Shown piece by piece: positions 46,669 to 59,424 of a DNA stretch of 64,000 nucleotides. Made by a program: the position numbers and the translations under genes. Below the pieces are notes generated by a model. That model ran no database searches. It was not told the origin of the DNA and was given only the letters and a program-made list of their open reading frames with translations. Position 1 is the stretch's first letter. Every line of letters starts with the position of its first letter. The stretch spans positions 1,189,501-1,253,500 of the forward strand of contig NZ_LR134388.1 in the NCBI RefSeq assembly GCF_900637685.1, read 5' to 3'. This DNA is from Legionella sainthelensi. GTDB taxonomy: Bacteria; Pseudomonadota; Gammaproteobacteria; Legionellales; Legionellaceae.

Positions 46669-48039
46669 TTATCGGGTTAGTGCATCAGTACTTTTATGTT
46701 CCAGTTCATCATCTTCTTCTTCACTGGATTCATCTTTCTTGCCAGTTAGGAAAGAGAATTTGCTGAGTGCGGAAGCAATATAACTTTTGGGTGCTTTTTC
46801 TGGAATTTTACCTTCTTTGTTAAACTCTTCAACAACATGATGTAAAGCCACATTACGACAGTCATGAATCATGTCAATGCATAGAGTAAAAGTATTTTTC
46901 AAATCAAAACCTGCGATCTCAGAAAAAACGTGCTTGTTACGTATGGATTTTTTTGCCTCAGCTTTTGGTTCTACTGTAAGAAAACGCATGAATTGGGTTG
47001 TTGAAAAAATTAAGGCTTCGATATCTTGTGCATCCACTTCGCCTTTTTTACCTAGAATTTTATCTAATCCCTTATGAATAATAGAGTTTTCTGTGCTTGT
47101 TAATATGGCGGAAGCATATTCATCATCAATTTGTTTACGTACAAGATGCATCGCCCCAGCAAGAACCGCTAGTTTTTCAGATTCATTAATTCCTGTTGCT
47201 TGAACCGCTGCTTTTATTGTATTCAAAAAATGAAGTTGAGCCGCACGGTGTAAACCTAGCTTATTAATTTTTGAAACATTTTTATCTGCAAGTTCATCTT
47301 TGATTAAATCATCAAGAGCATGAGTTAGGTCTTCCCAGCTTCCAAATCGTCCGGTAGCTGATATCGGTGATTTTTTGCTTGCAGCGTATTCGCCTACAAA
47401 TACAGTTTTTTGCTCTTCTGCCACTGGTGTTTCTTTTTTTTCCTCAACACTTGGTGGGGTAGGCTTTTCAAAAACCACAATTGATTGCCCAGTAGCAGCT
47501 AAGGAATCCACGATTGCTTTTTCAGCATTTTTTGATAGTAGATAACTTGTTTCAATAAGTTCATTTAAATGATTCGTAGGAATTGCATGTAGAATATGTT
47601 CTTTCTTGAATCCTTTACGTGAATCATTATTGATGAAAATTTGTTTTAAGAATTCATTAAGAGCAGTGTAAAATTTAGATGTTTGATACAGATCAGGTTT
47701 GTTTTCTGCGCGGACTTCAGCATTGATCCCTATTATATTTGCCAAGCTGTCGCTAAGTAAGCCAGAAGAGTCCAGCATTCCACGCTTATTTTCAATGTCT
47801 CTCATAACAGTTTGCATCGCACCGTAAAAAGTGAGTGCTGCAACTTGGGGTTTGATTGTTCTTTCACTTACTTGCTCTTCTAATCTGCTCAGTATGGCAG
47901 TGAGGTATTGAAGTTCGTACTTTCTTGGATTAGAAAGATCTTCAATTTTTTTTATTTTCTTATCACGTTTTAATAGTACATCCACAGCGTCATTAAATTC
48001 TTTTTTTAATGTGCTTAATTCCTTTAACTCAAACGTCAT
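46669..48039 (-). CDS. Hypothetical protein with duplicated helical domain and acidic tail
   Basis: A 456-residue protein from the ATG at 48039, which has GGAG correctly spaced upstream. It looks duplicated: residues about 1-180 and 225-400 share a helical layout, with GAMQTVMRDIENKR in the first half and GAMHLVRKQIDDEY in the second. The C-terminus carries a strong acidic cluster (DESSEEEDDELEHK) just before the end, like the E-block signal of Dot/Icm substrates. There is no signal peptide. Function unknown; candidate effector by inference. Confidence 0.7.
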   Translation of the reverse strand: MTFELKELSTLKKEFNDAVDVLLKRDKKIKKIEDLSNPRKYELQYLTAILSRLEEQVSERTIKPQVAALTFYGAMQTVMRDIENKRGMLDSSGLLSDSLANIIGINAEVRAENKPDLYQTSKFYTALNEFLKQIFINNDSRKGFKKEHILHAIPTNHLNELIETSYLLSKNAEKAIVDSLAATGQSIVVFEKPTPPSVEEKKETPVAEEQKTVFVGEYAASKKSPISATGRFGSWEDLTHALDDLIKDELADKNVSKINKLGLHRAAQLHFLNTIKAAVQATGINESEKLAVLAGAMHLVRKQIDDEYASAILTSTENSIIHKGLDKILGKKGEVDAQDIEALIFSTTQFMRFLTVEPKAEAKKSIRNKHVFSEIAGFDLKNTFTLCIDMIHDCRNVALHHVVEEFNKEGKIPEKAPKSYIASALSKFSFLTGKKDESSEEEDDELEHKSTDALTR

Positions 48040-48060
48040 GTTTAGTCTCCAAATGTCCAA

Positions 48061-48379
48061 TAGATAAATGTAAGTTCATCTTACAAGGCCTCAGTGTAAA
48101 CTAAAGTAATCTTCCCGTCATGTATTTTCATTATACAATTTTAGTATTTTTAAAAACTTAATAAAATTCATTATGTTATTTACGTTTATTTGCAGTCTAT
48201 ACCGCTTTTTTTTGAAAAAAGGCATGAAAAAATGTAAAATAATGAGTAATATTTCTCTGTTTTTATTATTTTTATGACGCTGTTTGGGCAAAAAATTAAC
48301 TTTGTGACTCACGCTGTATAGTGCCACACGCTCACGACTTTTTATGTAGTGCAAGGAGCGTTTTTAATGAGGTTTAGTA
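48061..48379. other. 319-base intergenic region without a recognised gene
   Basis: This very AT-rich gap separates the divergent acidic-tailed hypothetical and the glycosyltransferase gene. It should contain both promoters, but no pair of -35 and -10 elements stands out enough for me to call. The open minus-strand reading in it is low-complexity and not credible. Confidence 0.4.
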
Positions 48380-49879
48380 TTGGACATCAAAAATGAGAAG
48401 CAGTTGCCACAACTATTTCTTAATAATGCTGTATTCGCATTATTCTTTCTCCTCGTGTGTCGAATTATTTCCATGTGTTTTATTCCACTTAATGATGTTT
48501 CTGAAGCACGTTATGCTGAGATTGCACGAAAGATGCTGGAAACTGGTAATTGGGTAACGCCACAGCATGATTATGGGGTTCCTTTTTGGGCTAAACCTCC
48601 TTTGTCAACTTGGCTCTCTGCTTTCTCAATGAAGCTTTTTGGTGTTAATGAGTTTGCCGCTCGTCTTCCAGGATTACTTTTGTCAGCAGCGGTTTTATGG
48701 CTTGTTTGGCGCTTAGCAAAAAAACATAGTGGTTCGTTGATTGCTATGATTACTACTTTGGTTTTAGCAGGGACTTTGTATTTTTTTCTTGATGCCGGAA
48801 CAGTGATGACTGATCCGTCATTAGTGTTTTGTGTGACTTTGGTCATGGTGTCATTTTGGCATGCCTTAGTTGATGGAAAAAAGGTTTGGTCTTATGTTTT
48901 TTTTGTTGCTTTAGGATTAGGTTTGTTAGCGAAGGGACCCGTCGCTCTTGTTTTACCCGGAATGCCTTTATTTTTTTGGGTTTTGATTCGTAATGAATGG
49001 CGCAATTTATGGAAAAGATTACCTTGGATAAAAGGTATAGTGATTATGTTTGCCATAGCACTTCCCTGGTATATTTGGGCTGAACTACGAACTCCTGGCT
49101 TTTTAAATTATTTTATCATTGGTGAAAACTTCAATCGTTTTTTAAAGCCTGGATGGGTGGGTGACAAATATGGATATGCCCACAAGGAATATTGGGGGAT
49201 GATTTGGATTTATGCTGCATCAGGAATTTTTCCCTGGTGCCTTCTTGGGCTTGCTTGGTTTATCAAATGCAGGCATAACGTTCGTAAAGTATTTCAAGAT
49301 AATGATGGATGGTTAAGTTATTGTTTTCTTTGTACGGTAGTTCCGCTGTTCTTTTTTACATTCTCGAGCAATATTATTTATACTTATGTTTTTTGTAGCC
49401 TACCTGCTTTCTCATTGTTTTTTGTTGAATATTGGGATCGGGTAGGTGTAATGATTAGAGCGAAAAACTTAGTTTTAGGATTATCTCTAATTGTAGGAAT
49501 AATTTTTTTAGCGGCTACTCTTGCCTTTAATATCATCCCGGAAGTAGTTTCAAAAACTCAAAAACCTGTGATTGCTGCATGGTTAAAACAACATCCACCA
49601 ACTGGGGATTCACTGATTTATTGGGATTATAAAACAGAATTTTCAGCACAATTCTATGCAAGAGGAAAAGTAAAATTTGCTTTTAGCGAAAAAGAACTAT
49701 GCCATTTGCTAATCAATCATCGTGACGATTACTTGGCTATCAGTCCATCTTACACAAAAGAAGTGTCACCACTTTTATTGAATAAAATGGAGTTGATTCA
49801 ATATGTTTATGCAGGGGATAAACCATTCTTATTAATGCGCATTCCTGTTGCCGTAAGTAATTTGTGTGCTCATGCATAA
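48380..49879 (+). CDS. ArnT-like lipid-linked sugar transferase (GT-39/83 type)
   Basis: A 499-residue membrane protein with about eleven hydrophobic segments. The first periplasmic loop carries the family motif DVSEARYAEIARKML and the stretch FWAKPPLSTWL, typical of ArnT and related protein or lipid A glycosyltransferases. Such enzymes transfer a sugar from an undecaprenyl carrier. The start is a TTG without a strong ribosome binding site, so the N-terminus is approximate. Confidence 0.85.
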   Translation: MDIKNEKQLPQLFLNNAVFALFFLLVCRIISMCFIPLNDVSEARYAEIARKMLETGNWVTPQHDYGVPFWAKPPLSTWLSAFSMKLFGVNEFAARLPGLLLSAAVLWLVWRLAKKHSGSLIAMITTLVLAGTLYFFLDAGTVMTDPSLVFCVTLVMVSFWHALVDGKKVWSYVFFVALGLGLLAKGPVALVLPGMPLFFWVLIRNEWRNLWKRLPWIKGIVIMFAIALPWYIWAELRTPGFLNYFIIGENFNRFLKPGWVGDKYGYAHKEYWGMIWIYAASGIFPWCLLGLAWFIKCRHNVRKVFQDNDGWLSYCFLCTVVPLFFFTFSSNIIYTYVFCSLPAFSLFFVEYWDRVGVMIRAKNLVLGLSLIVGIIFLAATLAFNIIPEVVSKTQKPVIAAWLKQHPPTGDSLIYWDYKTEFSAQFYARGKVKFAFSEKELCHLLINHRDDYLAISPSYTKEVSPLLLNKMELIQYVYAGDKPFLLMRIPVAVSNLCAHA

Positions 49880-50020
49880 AACTTGGGTTGGAGATGATGT
49901 ACCCTGTCTTGTCTTTTTAGAGTAATAATTTTTTTACGACAAGTGTTTGTTCAATTAAGATACCAATTCATTTTGAGTTTTGATATACTCTGGCGCAATT
50001 TTATGCCATAAGGAGTAAAT

Positions 50021-51289
50021 GTGTCGCAATCTGTTGCAGTGGATTCGAGAGCTTTTGTCCCTCGTGGTGACTTAATGGCTTGGATTGTATGTCTTTCGGC
50101 TGGGTTGTTTTTCTTTTATGAGTTTTTTCAGTTAAACATTTTTGATGTCATTAATCAGCCTTTACGTGACGATTTTCACATTGATGCGACTCAATTAAGC
50201 TGGATGTCTAGCGCTTATTTATGGGCCGATATCTTATTTCTTCTTCCTGCGGGAGTTATTTTAGATCGTTTTTCTACGCGTACAGTTATTCTGAGCGCTA
50301 TGTTTGTTTGTATTTTAGGCACTGTTGGTTTTGCATTAACTGATTCATTTATTTTAGCTTCATGTTGTCATTTTCTCTCTGGAATTGGTAACGCATTCTG
50401 CTTTTTATCCTGTGTCGTTTTGGTCTCACATTGGTTTCCGCCGAGAAGACAAGCACTTGTAATCGGCAGCTTGGTTACTATGGCTTTTGTAGGTGGGATG
50501 ATGGCTCATACTCCTTTTGCCTATCTTTATGAATTATTTGGGTGGCGTAATGCGTTATTAATTGATGGTGCTGTAGGCGCGGTATTGTTACTTTGGATTT
50601 ATTGGATTGTGGCTGATAAACCTAAAAACGCACCAACCCGAGCACGTCTTAATCAAGGGCAAGTAATGTCTGGATTTCTCACGGCATTGTCCAACCCACA
50701 AAATTGGTTGGCAGGTTTTTATACGTCTTTTCTTAATTTACCTATTATGGTTTTATGCGCTCTATGGGGAGCGAGCTACTTACAGGTTGCTCATCATTTA
50801 CCGGAAATGGCATCCAGTAATGTGGTGAGTCTTATTTTTATGGGGAGTGTTATTGGGTGTCCGTTGGCTGGCTGGTTGTCTGACGCTCAGGGACGTCGTA
50901 AACCTCTAATGATCATTGGAGCAATCGCGACGCTCATCACACTCATTCCTTTATTCCTAGACACAACTTTATCGCAATTCACGTTGAGTATTATCTTTTT
51001 TGCTTTAGGGCTTTTTACAAGTGCGCAAGTGATTACTTATCCTTTAGTTGCTGAAAGTAATTCTATAGAAAACACCGGGGCAGCAACAGGAGTTGCTTCT
51101 GTTATTATTATGGGCGGAGGTGGAGTAGGACAAGTATTATTTGGTTGGTTAATTGCACATCATGCGGGTCAATCAGTCACAACTTATACCGTCGCTGATT
51201 TTCAATTTGCTATGTGGATATTTCCAATAACAACTGTTGCAGCTTTAATTGCTGTATTAATAACTCGAGAAACATATTGCAAACGCTAA
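50021..51289 (+). CDS. MFS transporter, first of a tandem pair
   Basis: A 422-residue transporter with twelve hydrophobic segments. The loop 2-3 motif lies in GVILDRFSTRTVIL and its counterpart in the second half in GWLSDAQGRRKPLM. The start is GTG with AAGGAG eight bases before it. The next gene, 15 bases downstream, encodes a close paralogue. The pair ends one base before deoB, which suggests import of nucleosides or sugars for that pathway. Legionella Pht-type transporters are of this general kind. Confidence 0.88.
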   Translation: MSQSVAVDSRAFVPRGDLMAWIVCLSAGLFFFYEFFQLNIFDVINQPLRDDFHIDATQLSWMSSAYLWADILFLLPAGVILDRFSTRTVILSAMFVCILGTVGFALTDSFILASCCHFLSGIGNAFCFLSCVVLVSHWFPPRRQALVIGSLVTMAFVGGMMAHTPFAYLYELFGWRNALLIDGAVGAVLLLWIYWIVADKPKNAPTRARLNQGQVMSGFLTALSNPQNWLAGFYTSFLNLPIMVLCALWGASYLQVAHHLPEMASSNVVSLIFMGSVIGCPLAGWLSDAQGRRKPLMIIGAIATLITLIPLFLDTTLSQFTLSIIFFALGLFTSAQVITYPLVAESNSIENTGAATGVASVIIMGGGGVGQVLFGWLIAHHAGQSVTTYTVADFQFAMWIFPITTVAALIAVLITRETYCKR

Positions 51290-51304
51290 AGCTGAGGAGT
51301 AAAA

Positions 51305-52585
51305 ATGCACATGGTGGATGAATTTCAAGAATATAATGAGGTTAAATCATCCTTATTACCCTGGATGGTGTGTTTTGCTGCAACCTTATTTTTCTTTTAT
51401 GAATTCATTCAAGGAAATATGTTTGCATCTATCGCTGCAAATATCATGCAAGATTATCGTATTCAAGCAGATAAAATGGCATGGTTATCCAGCATTTATT
51501 ACCTTTCTAATGTATTATTTCTTTTTGTTGCAGGAATGGTCCTTGATCGTTTCTCGATTAAAAATACTTTATTAATTGCTATGTTTTTGTGTGTGGCAAG
51601 TACTTTTCTGCTTGCTTACTCCCATTCTTTTTATACAGCGCTATTTTGTCGTTTTATTACAGGTATCGGAAGTGCGTTCTGTTTTTTAGGTCCTGTCCGT
51701 TTAGCATCCCATTGGTTTCCTCCAAGACGCATGGCTTTAGTAACTGGAGCTATCGTGACTATGGCAATGGCTGGTGGTATGCTGGCACAATATCCTTTAA
51801 CTAAGCTGGTTCTTTTGGTAGGATGGCGCCAAGCGGTTCAAGATGTTGGAATCCTTGGTTTTGCCATGCTTATTGTGATGTTTTTTTGGATAAAAGAACG
51901 ACCTCCTGTTGCAATAAAGCAAAAAGCGAAACCAATAGATATCGTGTCCGCAGCTAAAAAGGCATATCTTAATACACAGTATTTAAGAGCTGCATTCTAT
52001 GCCAGTTTAATGAATATGGCGATTGCTGTTTTTGGTGCGATGATGGGGACTTTATATTTAGAACAACGTTTAGATATTAGTTCAGCGCAAGCTTCTATAA
52101 TAAATGGCATGTTATTTTTAGGGGCAATTATTGGTTCTCCGCTTGTAGGGTGGATTTCTGATAGAATTGGATTGCGAATTGTTCCTATGAAAGTAGGTGT
52201 TATTACTTCCCTTCTAACGCTGCTTGCAGTTCTTTATCTTCCTGTTTCTTATAGCACTATGGCCTTTTTGTTTTTCTTGCTAGGCTTCTTTACTTCGGCT
52301 CAAGTAATAAGTTATGCCTTGGTTGCTGAAAGCAGTTCACCAGCAATGACTGCAACTGCAGTGAGTGTTATTTCCATATTAACTCAAGGTGGTTATATTA
52401 TTTATCAAAATTTGTTCAGTTATTTATTAACTAATCATAGCGGTATGCAGATAATAAATGGAACACCAATTTATTCACTGAGTGCCTATCAATATGCAGC
52501 AATTATTTTACCTGTAGGATTATTCATAGCATTTCTTATGCTCTTCGGTTTAAATGAAACACGTTGCCAACAATTTGAGGATTAA
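51305..52585 (+). CDS. MFS transporter, second of a tandem pair
   Basis: A 426-residue paralogue of the preceding transporter. The N-terminal halves align without gaps ([16 protein letters not shown] here and AWIVCLSAGLFFFYEF there), which indicates tandem duplication. The loop motif is [14 protein letters not shown] and the second is [14 protein letters not shown]. Its stop is at 52583-52585 and deoB begins at 52587, so it is the middle gene of an operon. Substrate unknown. Confidence 0.87.
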   Translation: MHMVDEFQEYNEVKSSLLPWMVCFAATLFFFYEFIQGNMFASIAANIMQDYRIQADKMAWLSSIYYLSNVLFLFVAGMVLDRFSIKNTLLIAMFLCVASTFLLAYSHSFYTALFCRFITGIGSAFCFLGPVRLASHWFPPRRMALVTGAIVTMAMAGGMLAQYPLTKLVLLVGWRQAVQDVGILGFAMLIVMFFWIKERPPVAIKQKAKPIDIVSAAKKAYLNTQYLRAAFYASLMNMAIAVFGAMMGTLYLEQRLDISSAQASIINGMLFLGAIIGSPLVGWISDRIGLRIVPMKVGVITSLLTLLAVLYLPVSYSTMAFLFFLLGFFTSAQVISYALVAESSSPAMTATAVSVISILTQGGYIIYQNLFSYLLTNHSGMQIINGTPIYSLSAYQYAAIILPVGLFIAFLMLFGLNETRCQQFED

Positions 52586-52586
52586 G

Positions 52587-53810
52587 ATGACAGGGAGAGT
52601 ATGTATATTATTGATGGATTCATTTGGTATAGGTGCCAGCCTTGACGCTTCTCGTTATGGAGATACAGGTGCTAATACATTTGTTCATATTCATGAGGCG
52701 TGTGGCAGAGGTGAAGGAGATAAAGAAGGATTGCGTCAAGGTGCGCTCACTTTACCAAATTTGGCAAAGTTGGGGCTTTATCATGCAGCTTTAGCGAGTT
52801 CTGGATTGCGTTTTGTTGAGTTGTCCACTTTTGCTGAACCTATTGGTTATTACGGTTATGCAGTGGAGCAGAGTTTAGGCAAGGATACTCCGAGTGGGCA
52901 CTGGGAGTTAGCTGGTGTCCCAGTGACTTTTGAATGGGGTTACTTTCCTGAACAACCTTTTTGTTTCCCAAAAAAATTGATTGATACTTTTATCAAGCGT
53001 GCTCAGCTGCCCGGTGTATTGGGAGAAAAGCATGCCTCTGGTACGACCATACTTGACGAACTCGGTGATGAACACATACGTACCGGAAAACCTATTGTTT
53101 ATACTTCTGCGGATAGTGTATTTCAAATTGCTGCCCATGAAGAAATTTTTGGGTTGCACCGTTTATATGATATTTGTGACATCGCACGTGACTTAGTGGA
53201 TGAATATCAGATAGGTCGTGTTATTGCACGTCCATTCATTGGGCAGCAGGGGGCATTCAAACGAACAGCAAATCGTAAAGACTACGCAACTTTACCGCCG
53301 GCAAAAACACTACTTGATTACTTAAAGGATGCAGGCCGTGAAGTGATTAGCATTGGAAAAATTGCCGATATTTATGCACACCAAGGTATTACTCAAACCA
53401 TTAAGGCTGATGGAAATATGGCTTTATTTGATGCAACTTTGTTGGCAATGAAGACAGCGCCGGAGGGAAGTTTAATTTTCACAAATTTTGTGGATTTTGA
53501 CTCTTCATACGGCCATAGACGTGATGTAATTGGTTATGCTCATGCGCTCGAGGCGTTTGATGCCCGTCTTCCAGAGCTCGATGCGGTATTGCAGCCTGAT
53601 GACCTTGTTTTTATTGCAGCAGATCATGGTTGTGATCCAACATTTCCTGGCTCTGATCATACGCGGGAACATATTCCGGTACTTGTATATGGTCCAAGTC
53701 TTAAAAGTAAATTTATAGGTCGTCGAGATACCTTCGCAGATGTCGGACAAAGCATCGCAGAACATCTTGGATTGGAACATTTATCTCATGGTATCTCTTT
53801 TTTAAATTGA
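52587..53810 (+). CDS. deoB: Phosphopentomutase
   Basis: A 407-residue enzyme of the alkaline-phosphatase superfamily from the ATG at 52587, which has AGGA upstream. It begins [18 protein letters not shown], with the first metal Asp and the catalytic region ending in the Thr of DTGANTF. Other signatures are [27 protein letters not shown] and [20 protein letters not shown]. It interconverts ribose or deoxyribose 1- and 5-phosphate in nucleoside breakdown and salvage. Confidence 0.94.
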   Translation: MTGRVCILLMDSFGIGASLDASRYGDTGANTFVHIHEACGRGEGDKEGLRQGALTLPNLAKLGLYHAALASSGLRFVELSTFAEPIGYYGYAVEQSLGKDTPSGHWELAGVPVTFEWGYFPEQPFCFPKKLIDTFIKRAQLPGVLGEKHASGTTILDELGDEHIRTGKPIVYTSADSVFQIAAHEEIFGLHRLYDICDIARDLVDEYQIGRVIARPFIGQQGAFKRTANRKDYATLPPAKTLLDYLKDAGREVISIGKIADIYAHQGITQTIKADGNMALFDATLLAMKTAPEGSLIFTNFVDFDSSYGHRRDVIGYAHALEAFDARLPELDAVLQPDDLVFIAADHGCDPTFPGSDHTREHIPVLVYGPSLKSKFIGRRDTFADVGQSIAEHLGLEHLSHGISFLN

Positions 53811-53975
53811 TTATTTAATGTGCGTGCGGGCTAAGAAGGCGGTGAATCTCGTTACCTATTAACTACTGATTCTTGTCAGGCAAAAGAGGTGTTTACGTCG
53901 TCTCAAAGTCCTGATAAACGCTTTTGTTATGGTCTCGTCGCTGTGATACTTAAACTCTCTGTTGATTGAGAGGTA

Positions 53976-55087
53976 TTAAAAAAACCTCGGAGAAAGGACT
54001 GAGTTTTTTATAAAAAAGCCAATCATAGAGCCTACTGAATTCATGTCGTTATAGCGGCTTAAAGTGGTGGCTGGTTGGTTTGTGCCAAGGAGTACTTTAT
54101 TAATGAATGTCTGGCAATCATTATCACCAGGTTTCATGCTTTTTAATACGTGACCAACAGTGCAGGGCATAGTTTCTTGTAATTTATTATGAAGAGCGAG
54201 CATCTCAATTATTTTTCTCCCTTTCACTGTTCTTAGTTCTTGTTGATCAGGCTTTTCGCCGGTATCAGCAGGTGCTTGGGTGAATTCAAATAAAAACTCA
54301 GACTTTTCGATTTTAATAACAATATAGAAATGATGGCCTAAGTAGCCATGAAGTGATGAACCACCTATAAATCCGGCTTTAAAACTATTAATTTCATAAG
54401 TAATATTTTCTTCAAGAAACTGCTCAAATCTTTGTATGTTATTTTCAAAACATTGCTGTAGAATTTTTTCTTCGTTAAGGTAATGTTTAAAGGATTTATT
54501 TTCTGAATGATTAGGAGTGATGGTTTGTTGTAAATTTTCCATGCATCGATAAAGACCATTAAGGCCAAACTCAATTTGACGAAGAAACTCATCTTTAAAT
54601 AATTTTTTTGGATCTCTGAATCCCAAGATAGCTCCTAACCAATAACCAGTCACTAGGCCTATGCCCAGACCTTTAAAAGGCTCATAATTCCAAGCACCTC
54701 TGATAATGCTAACCAGACCACCTAGTAGTCCACCAGCAATACTGCATAAAAGGCTAGCAAGCGCACCTACGACATGAAGGAGAATAATTTTAAATTGGAT
54801 GCTAAAAGTGTTTAATTGGGCAATGGTTTGCAGCGTATTATATTGTTCTATAAGTTCATTAAAAAAATTGAGATTAGATGAACTGTTTTGATGTGGTTTA
54901 TCGGGATTATCAACAAATGATAAAAGAGTTTCTAAGAATTTTTTTGGGATTTGATGAATTTTTCTTTGATTGAATGAAGAAGAATAAACAAATAATATTT
55001 TATTTCACCTGCTGGTAGTGTTGTAATTTTTTCTTCACAAAGCGTAATAAGTTGAATTTGAAGTGATTTATCTTGTTTTGTGTTCAT
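53976..55087 (-). pseudogene. Hypothetical membrane protein, frameshifted in this sequence
   Basis: A coherent protein of about 370 residues can be read from the ATG at 55087 (MNTKQDKSLQIQLITLCEEK). The first frame stops after about 55 residues; adding one base at the A7 run (plus-strand T7, 54939-54945) continues as FLETLLSFVDNPDKPH, through a membrane segment rich in Leu, Ala and Gly around residue 130 (ALASLLCSIAGGLLGGLVSI), and on to FIKNSVLSPRFF at 53976. Without repair only the last 225 residues can be made from an internal start. The family is unknown; the pattern resembles Legionella-specific proteins. Confidence 0.6.
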
Positions 55088-55223
55088 GGATTAATCTTAT
55101 AGCAAGTGATTTAAAAAAACACAACTCCAGGTGGTGATCTAAATTTAATCAATACGGGTTTTGTAGATCCTTTATGAGTAATCAATAAAACTTTGTTTTC
55201 TCCAATAAAATTTACACGCTACT

Positions 55224-55251
55224 CTTGTTTTTTTATCAATCATCCCCATGT
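55224..55251 (+). promoter_or_regulatory. Sigma-32 (heat shock) promoter for hslVU
   Basis: CTTGTTT at 55224-55230 and CCCCATGT at 55244-55251, spaced by 13 bases, match the RpoH consensus (CTTGAAA and CCCCATNT). It lies 32 bases before the hslV start. This agrees with the known heat-shock regulation of hslVU in gammaproteobacteria. Confidence 0.75.
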
Positions 55252-55283
55252 TCAATGTTCCGATTTGATTTGAGGATTTAATT

Positions 55284-55832
55284 TTGGAACAATTTCGTGG
55301 AACAACCATCCTTTCAGTACGACGTGGTAATCAGGTAGTTATTGGAGGTGATGGTCAGGTGACTTTGGGTAATACTGTAATGAAGGGAAATGCCCGTAAA
55401 GTACGACGACTCTATAAAGACCAGGTCATCGCTGGTTTTGCTGGAGGAACTGCAGATGCGTTCACCCTTTTTGAACGTTTTGAGAGCAAGTTGGAAATGC
55501 ACCAGGGGCACTTAGTGCGTGCTGCAGTTGAGCTTGCTAAAGATTGGCGAACAGATAGAATGTTACGTCGACTGGAAGCCGTTCTTGCTGTAGCAGATGT
55601 CAAATCCTCCTTAATTATTACAGGTAATGGTGATGTAATAGAGCCTGAGCACAGTTTGATTGCTATTGGTTCTGGAGGTCCTTTTGCACAGGCTGCTGCA
55701 CGAGCATTGCTGGAAAATACAGATTTATCCGCTCTAGAAATAGTGCGTAAGGCGTTAACGATCGCTGGCGACATCTGTATTTATACCAATAACCATTTAA
55801 CTTTAGAAGAATTAAATAATGTCAACAAATAA
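55284..55832 (+). CDS. hslV: ATP-dependent protease subunit HslV
   Basis: A 182-residue threonine peptidase. After a short propeptide MEQFRG, the mature enzyme begins with the catalytic Thr in [33 protein letters not shown] and the C-terminal segment are typical. Two hexamers of HslV pair with HslU to degrade regulatory and misfolded proteins. The start is TTG. It overlaps hslU by 14 bases. Confidence 0.95.
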   Translation: MEQFRGTTILSVRRGNQVVIGGDGQVTLGNTVMKGNARKVRRLYKDQVIAGFAGGTADAFTLFERFESKLEMHQGHLVRAAVELAKDWRTDRMLRRLEAVLAVADVKSSLIITGNGDVIEPEHSLIAIGSGGPFAQAAARALLENTDLSALEIVRKALTIAGDICIYTNNHLTLEELNNVNK

Positions 55833-57189
55833 CAGTATGGTGACTAATCCTCGCGAAGTTCGAGAAGTGATGACTCCTCGAGAGATTGTCCAAGAATTAG
55901 ATAAGTATATTATTGGCCAGGATAATGCTAAAAGGGCTGTGGCTATCGCTTTACGTAACCGTTGGCGTCGGATGAAAATTCAAGATCCTGCTTTACGAAA
56001 TGAAATTATGCCCAAAAACATCCTTATGATAGGGCCAACCGGAGTAGGTAAAACAGAGATTGCACGCCGCTTAGCGAAATTAGCACGTGCCCCATTTATC
56101 AAAGTAGAAGCTACGAAATTTACCGAAGTAGGTTATGTTGGACGCGATGTAGATTCTATTCTGCGTGATTTAGCAGATATTGCGGTGAAGCAAGAACGTG
56201 AATTTGCTATGAAAAAAGTGGAACATTTGGCTGAAGATGCAGCTGAAGAACGAATTCTCGACGTGTTGCTTCCTCCTCCCCGCGGTAGTTTAACTCCCGG
56301 AGAAAAGGACAGCACTGCAAGACAAGTATTTCGTAAGCAACTACGCGAAGGGGCACTTAATGATAATGAAATTGAAATAGAAGTTTCAGCAACTCCAATA
56401 GGCATTGAAATTATGGCTCCTCCGGGTATGGAAGAGATGACAAGCCAATTACAATCAATGTTCCAACAGGTGGGTAGTCATCGAACAAAAACACGAAAAA
56501 TGACTATTGCTAAAGCAATGCAAATATTGCGTGAAGAAGAAGCTGCTAAACTGATTAATGAAGATGATATTAAAACCCGCGCCATAGAAAATGTAGAACA
56601 AAATGGTATTGTTTTTATTGATGAATTGGATAAAGTAGCCAGACGTGCTGAAAATGGAGGCGGCGGAGATGTTTCTCGTGAAGGAGTTCAAAGAGACTTG
56701 TTGCCCTTAGTTGAAGGCACTACAGTTACCACTAAATATGGCATGATTCGCTCAGATCATATTTTATTCATAGCATCCGGAGCGTTTCATGTAGCGAAAC
56801 CATCTGATTTGATCGCTGAATTGCAGGGGCGTTTACCCATACGCGTTGAGTTATCCGCACTCTCCGTTGAGGATTTTGTACGCATTCTTACAGAACCTAC
56901 GGCATCCTTAACATTACAATACAGTGCTTTGATGGCAACAGAAGGTCTCACGTTAACTTTTGATCAATCAGGCATCAGACGTATTGCAGAGGTAGCATGG
57001 CAAGTGAATGAGCGCACAGAAAACATTGGCGCGCGCAGACTCTATACAGTAATGGAACGACTACTGGAAGTGGTTTCGTTTGAAGCTACAGACAAATCAG
57101 GCGAATCTGTATATGTTGATAAGGCCTACGTAGATAAAAACTTGGGACAGCTTGTGGCAGATGAAGATTTGGCTCGTTATATACTTTAA
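55819..57189 (+). CDS. hslU: HslU ATPase subunit of the HslVU protease
   Basis: A 456-residue AAA+ ATPase. Walker A is GPTGVGKTE, Walker [13 protein letters not shown], and the sensor region follows [10 protein letters not shown]. The N-terminal segment [20 protein letters not shown] is highly conserved. The C-terminus ends LARYIL, the tail that inserts into HslV. It unfolds substrates and feeds them to HslV. The gene overlaps hslV and is driven from the same heat-shock promoter. Confidence 0.96.
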   Translation: MSTNNSMVTNPREVREVMTPREIVQELDKYIIGQDNAKRAVAIALRNRWRRMKIQDPALRNEIMPKNILMIGPTGVGKTEIARRLAKLARAPFIKVEATKFTEVGYVGRDVDSILRDLADIAVKQEREFAMKKVEHLAEDAAEERILDVLLPPPRGSLTPGEKDSTARQVFRKQLREGALNDNEIEIEVSATPIGIEIMAPPGMEEMTSQLQSMFQQVGSHRTKTRKMTIAKAMQILREEEAAKLINEDDIKTRAIENVEQNGIVFIDELDKVARRAENGGGGDVSREGVQRDLLPLVEGTTVTTKYGMIRSDHILFIASGAFHVAKPSDLIAELQGRLPIRVELSALSVEDFVRILTEPTASLTLQYSALMATEGLTLTFDQSGIRRIAEVAWQVNERTENIGARRLYTVMERLLEVVSFEATDKSGESVYVDKAYVDKNLGQLVADEDLARYIL

Positions 57190-57543
57190 AATTTAATAGT
57201 TCAACAAGATACCCGCTGCCTTAAGTATTATCATAAGTTAATGAGGGGGCGTTTGGGATAAAGTGCCTATTTAAATCCAGTCTCCACTTCGAACTGCTCG
57301 CGTTTCTCAGCCCGAACGGTTCGAAATAAAACCATGCACTCTTCTAAGAATCTCAGGTTAATTTAAAATGATTGACCTGATATTCTGAATAACACTCTGA
57401 TGCCATCCAGAAATAACCTATGCTTTGGATCTCGAAATAATTCTACTAGGCACGTTCCTCTGTGCTCTGCTACTCTAATCCTGGGTTGCAATTTTCACTC
57501 AATTGTGTCAAATAAAAACTATATGTCTTCAAGGAGAGAAAAA

Positions 57544-59416
<1,873 letters not shown>

Positions 59417-59424
<8 letters not shown>

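Noticed and set aside
48118..48354. Minus-strand reading in the gap before the glycosyltransferase
   Set aside because: It is Lys/Asn/Ile-rich low-complexity sequence in an AT-rich region, without a credible start.
57400..57543. Longer N-terminus for the hypothetical gene before wrbA
   Set aside because: The extra 48 residues have no ribosome binding site and look like translated intergenic DNA; AAGGAGAG before 57544 fixes the start.
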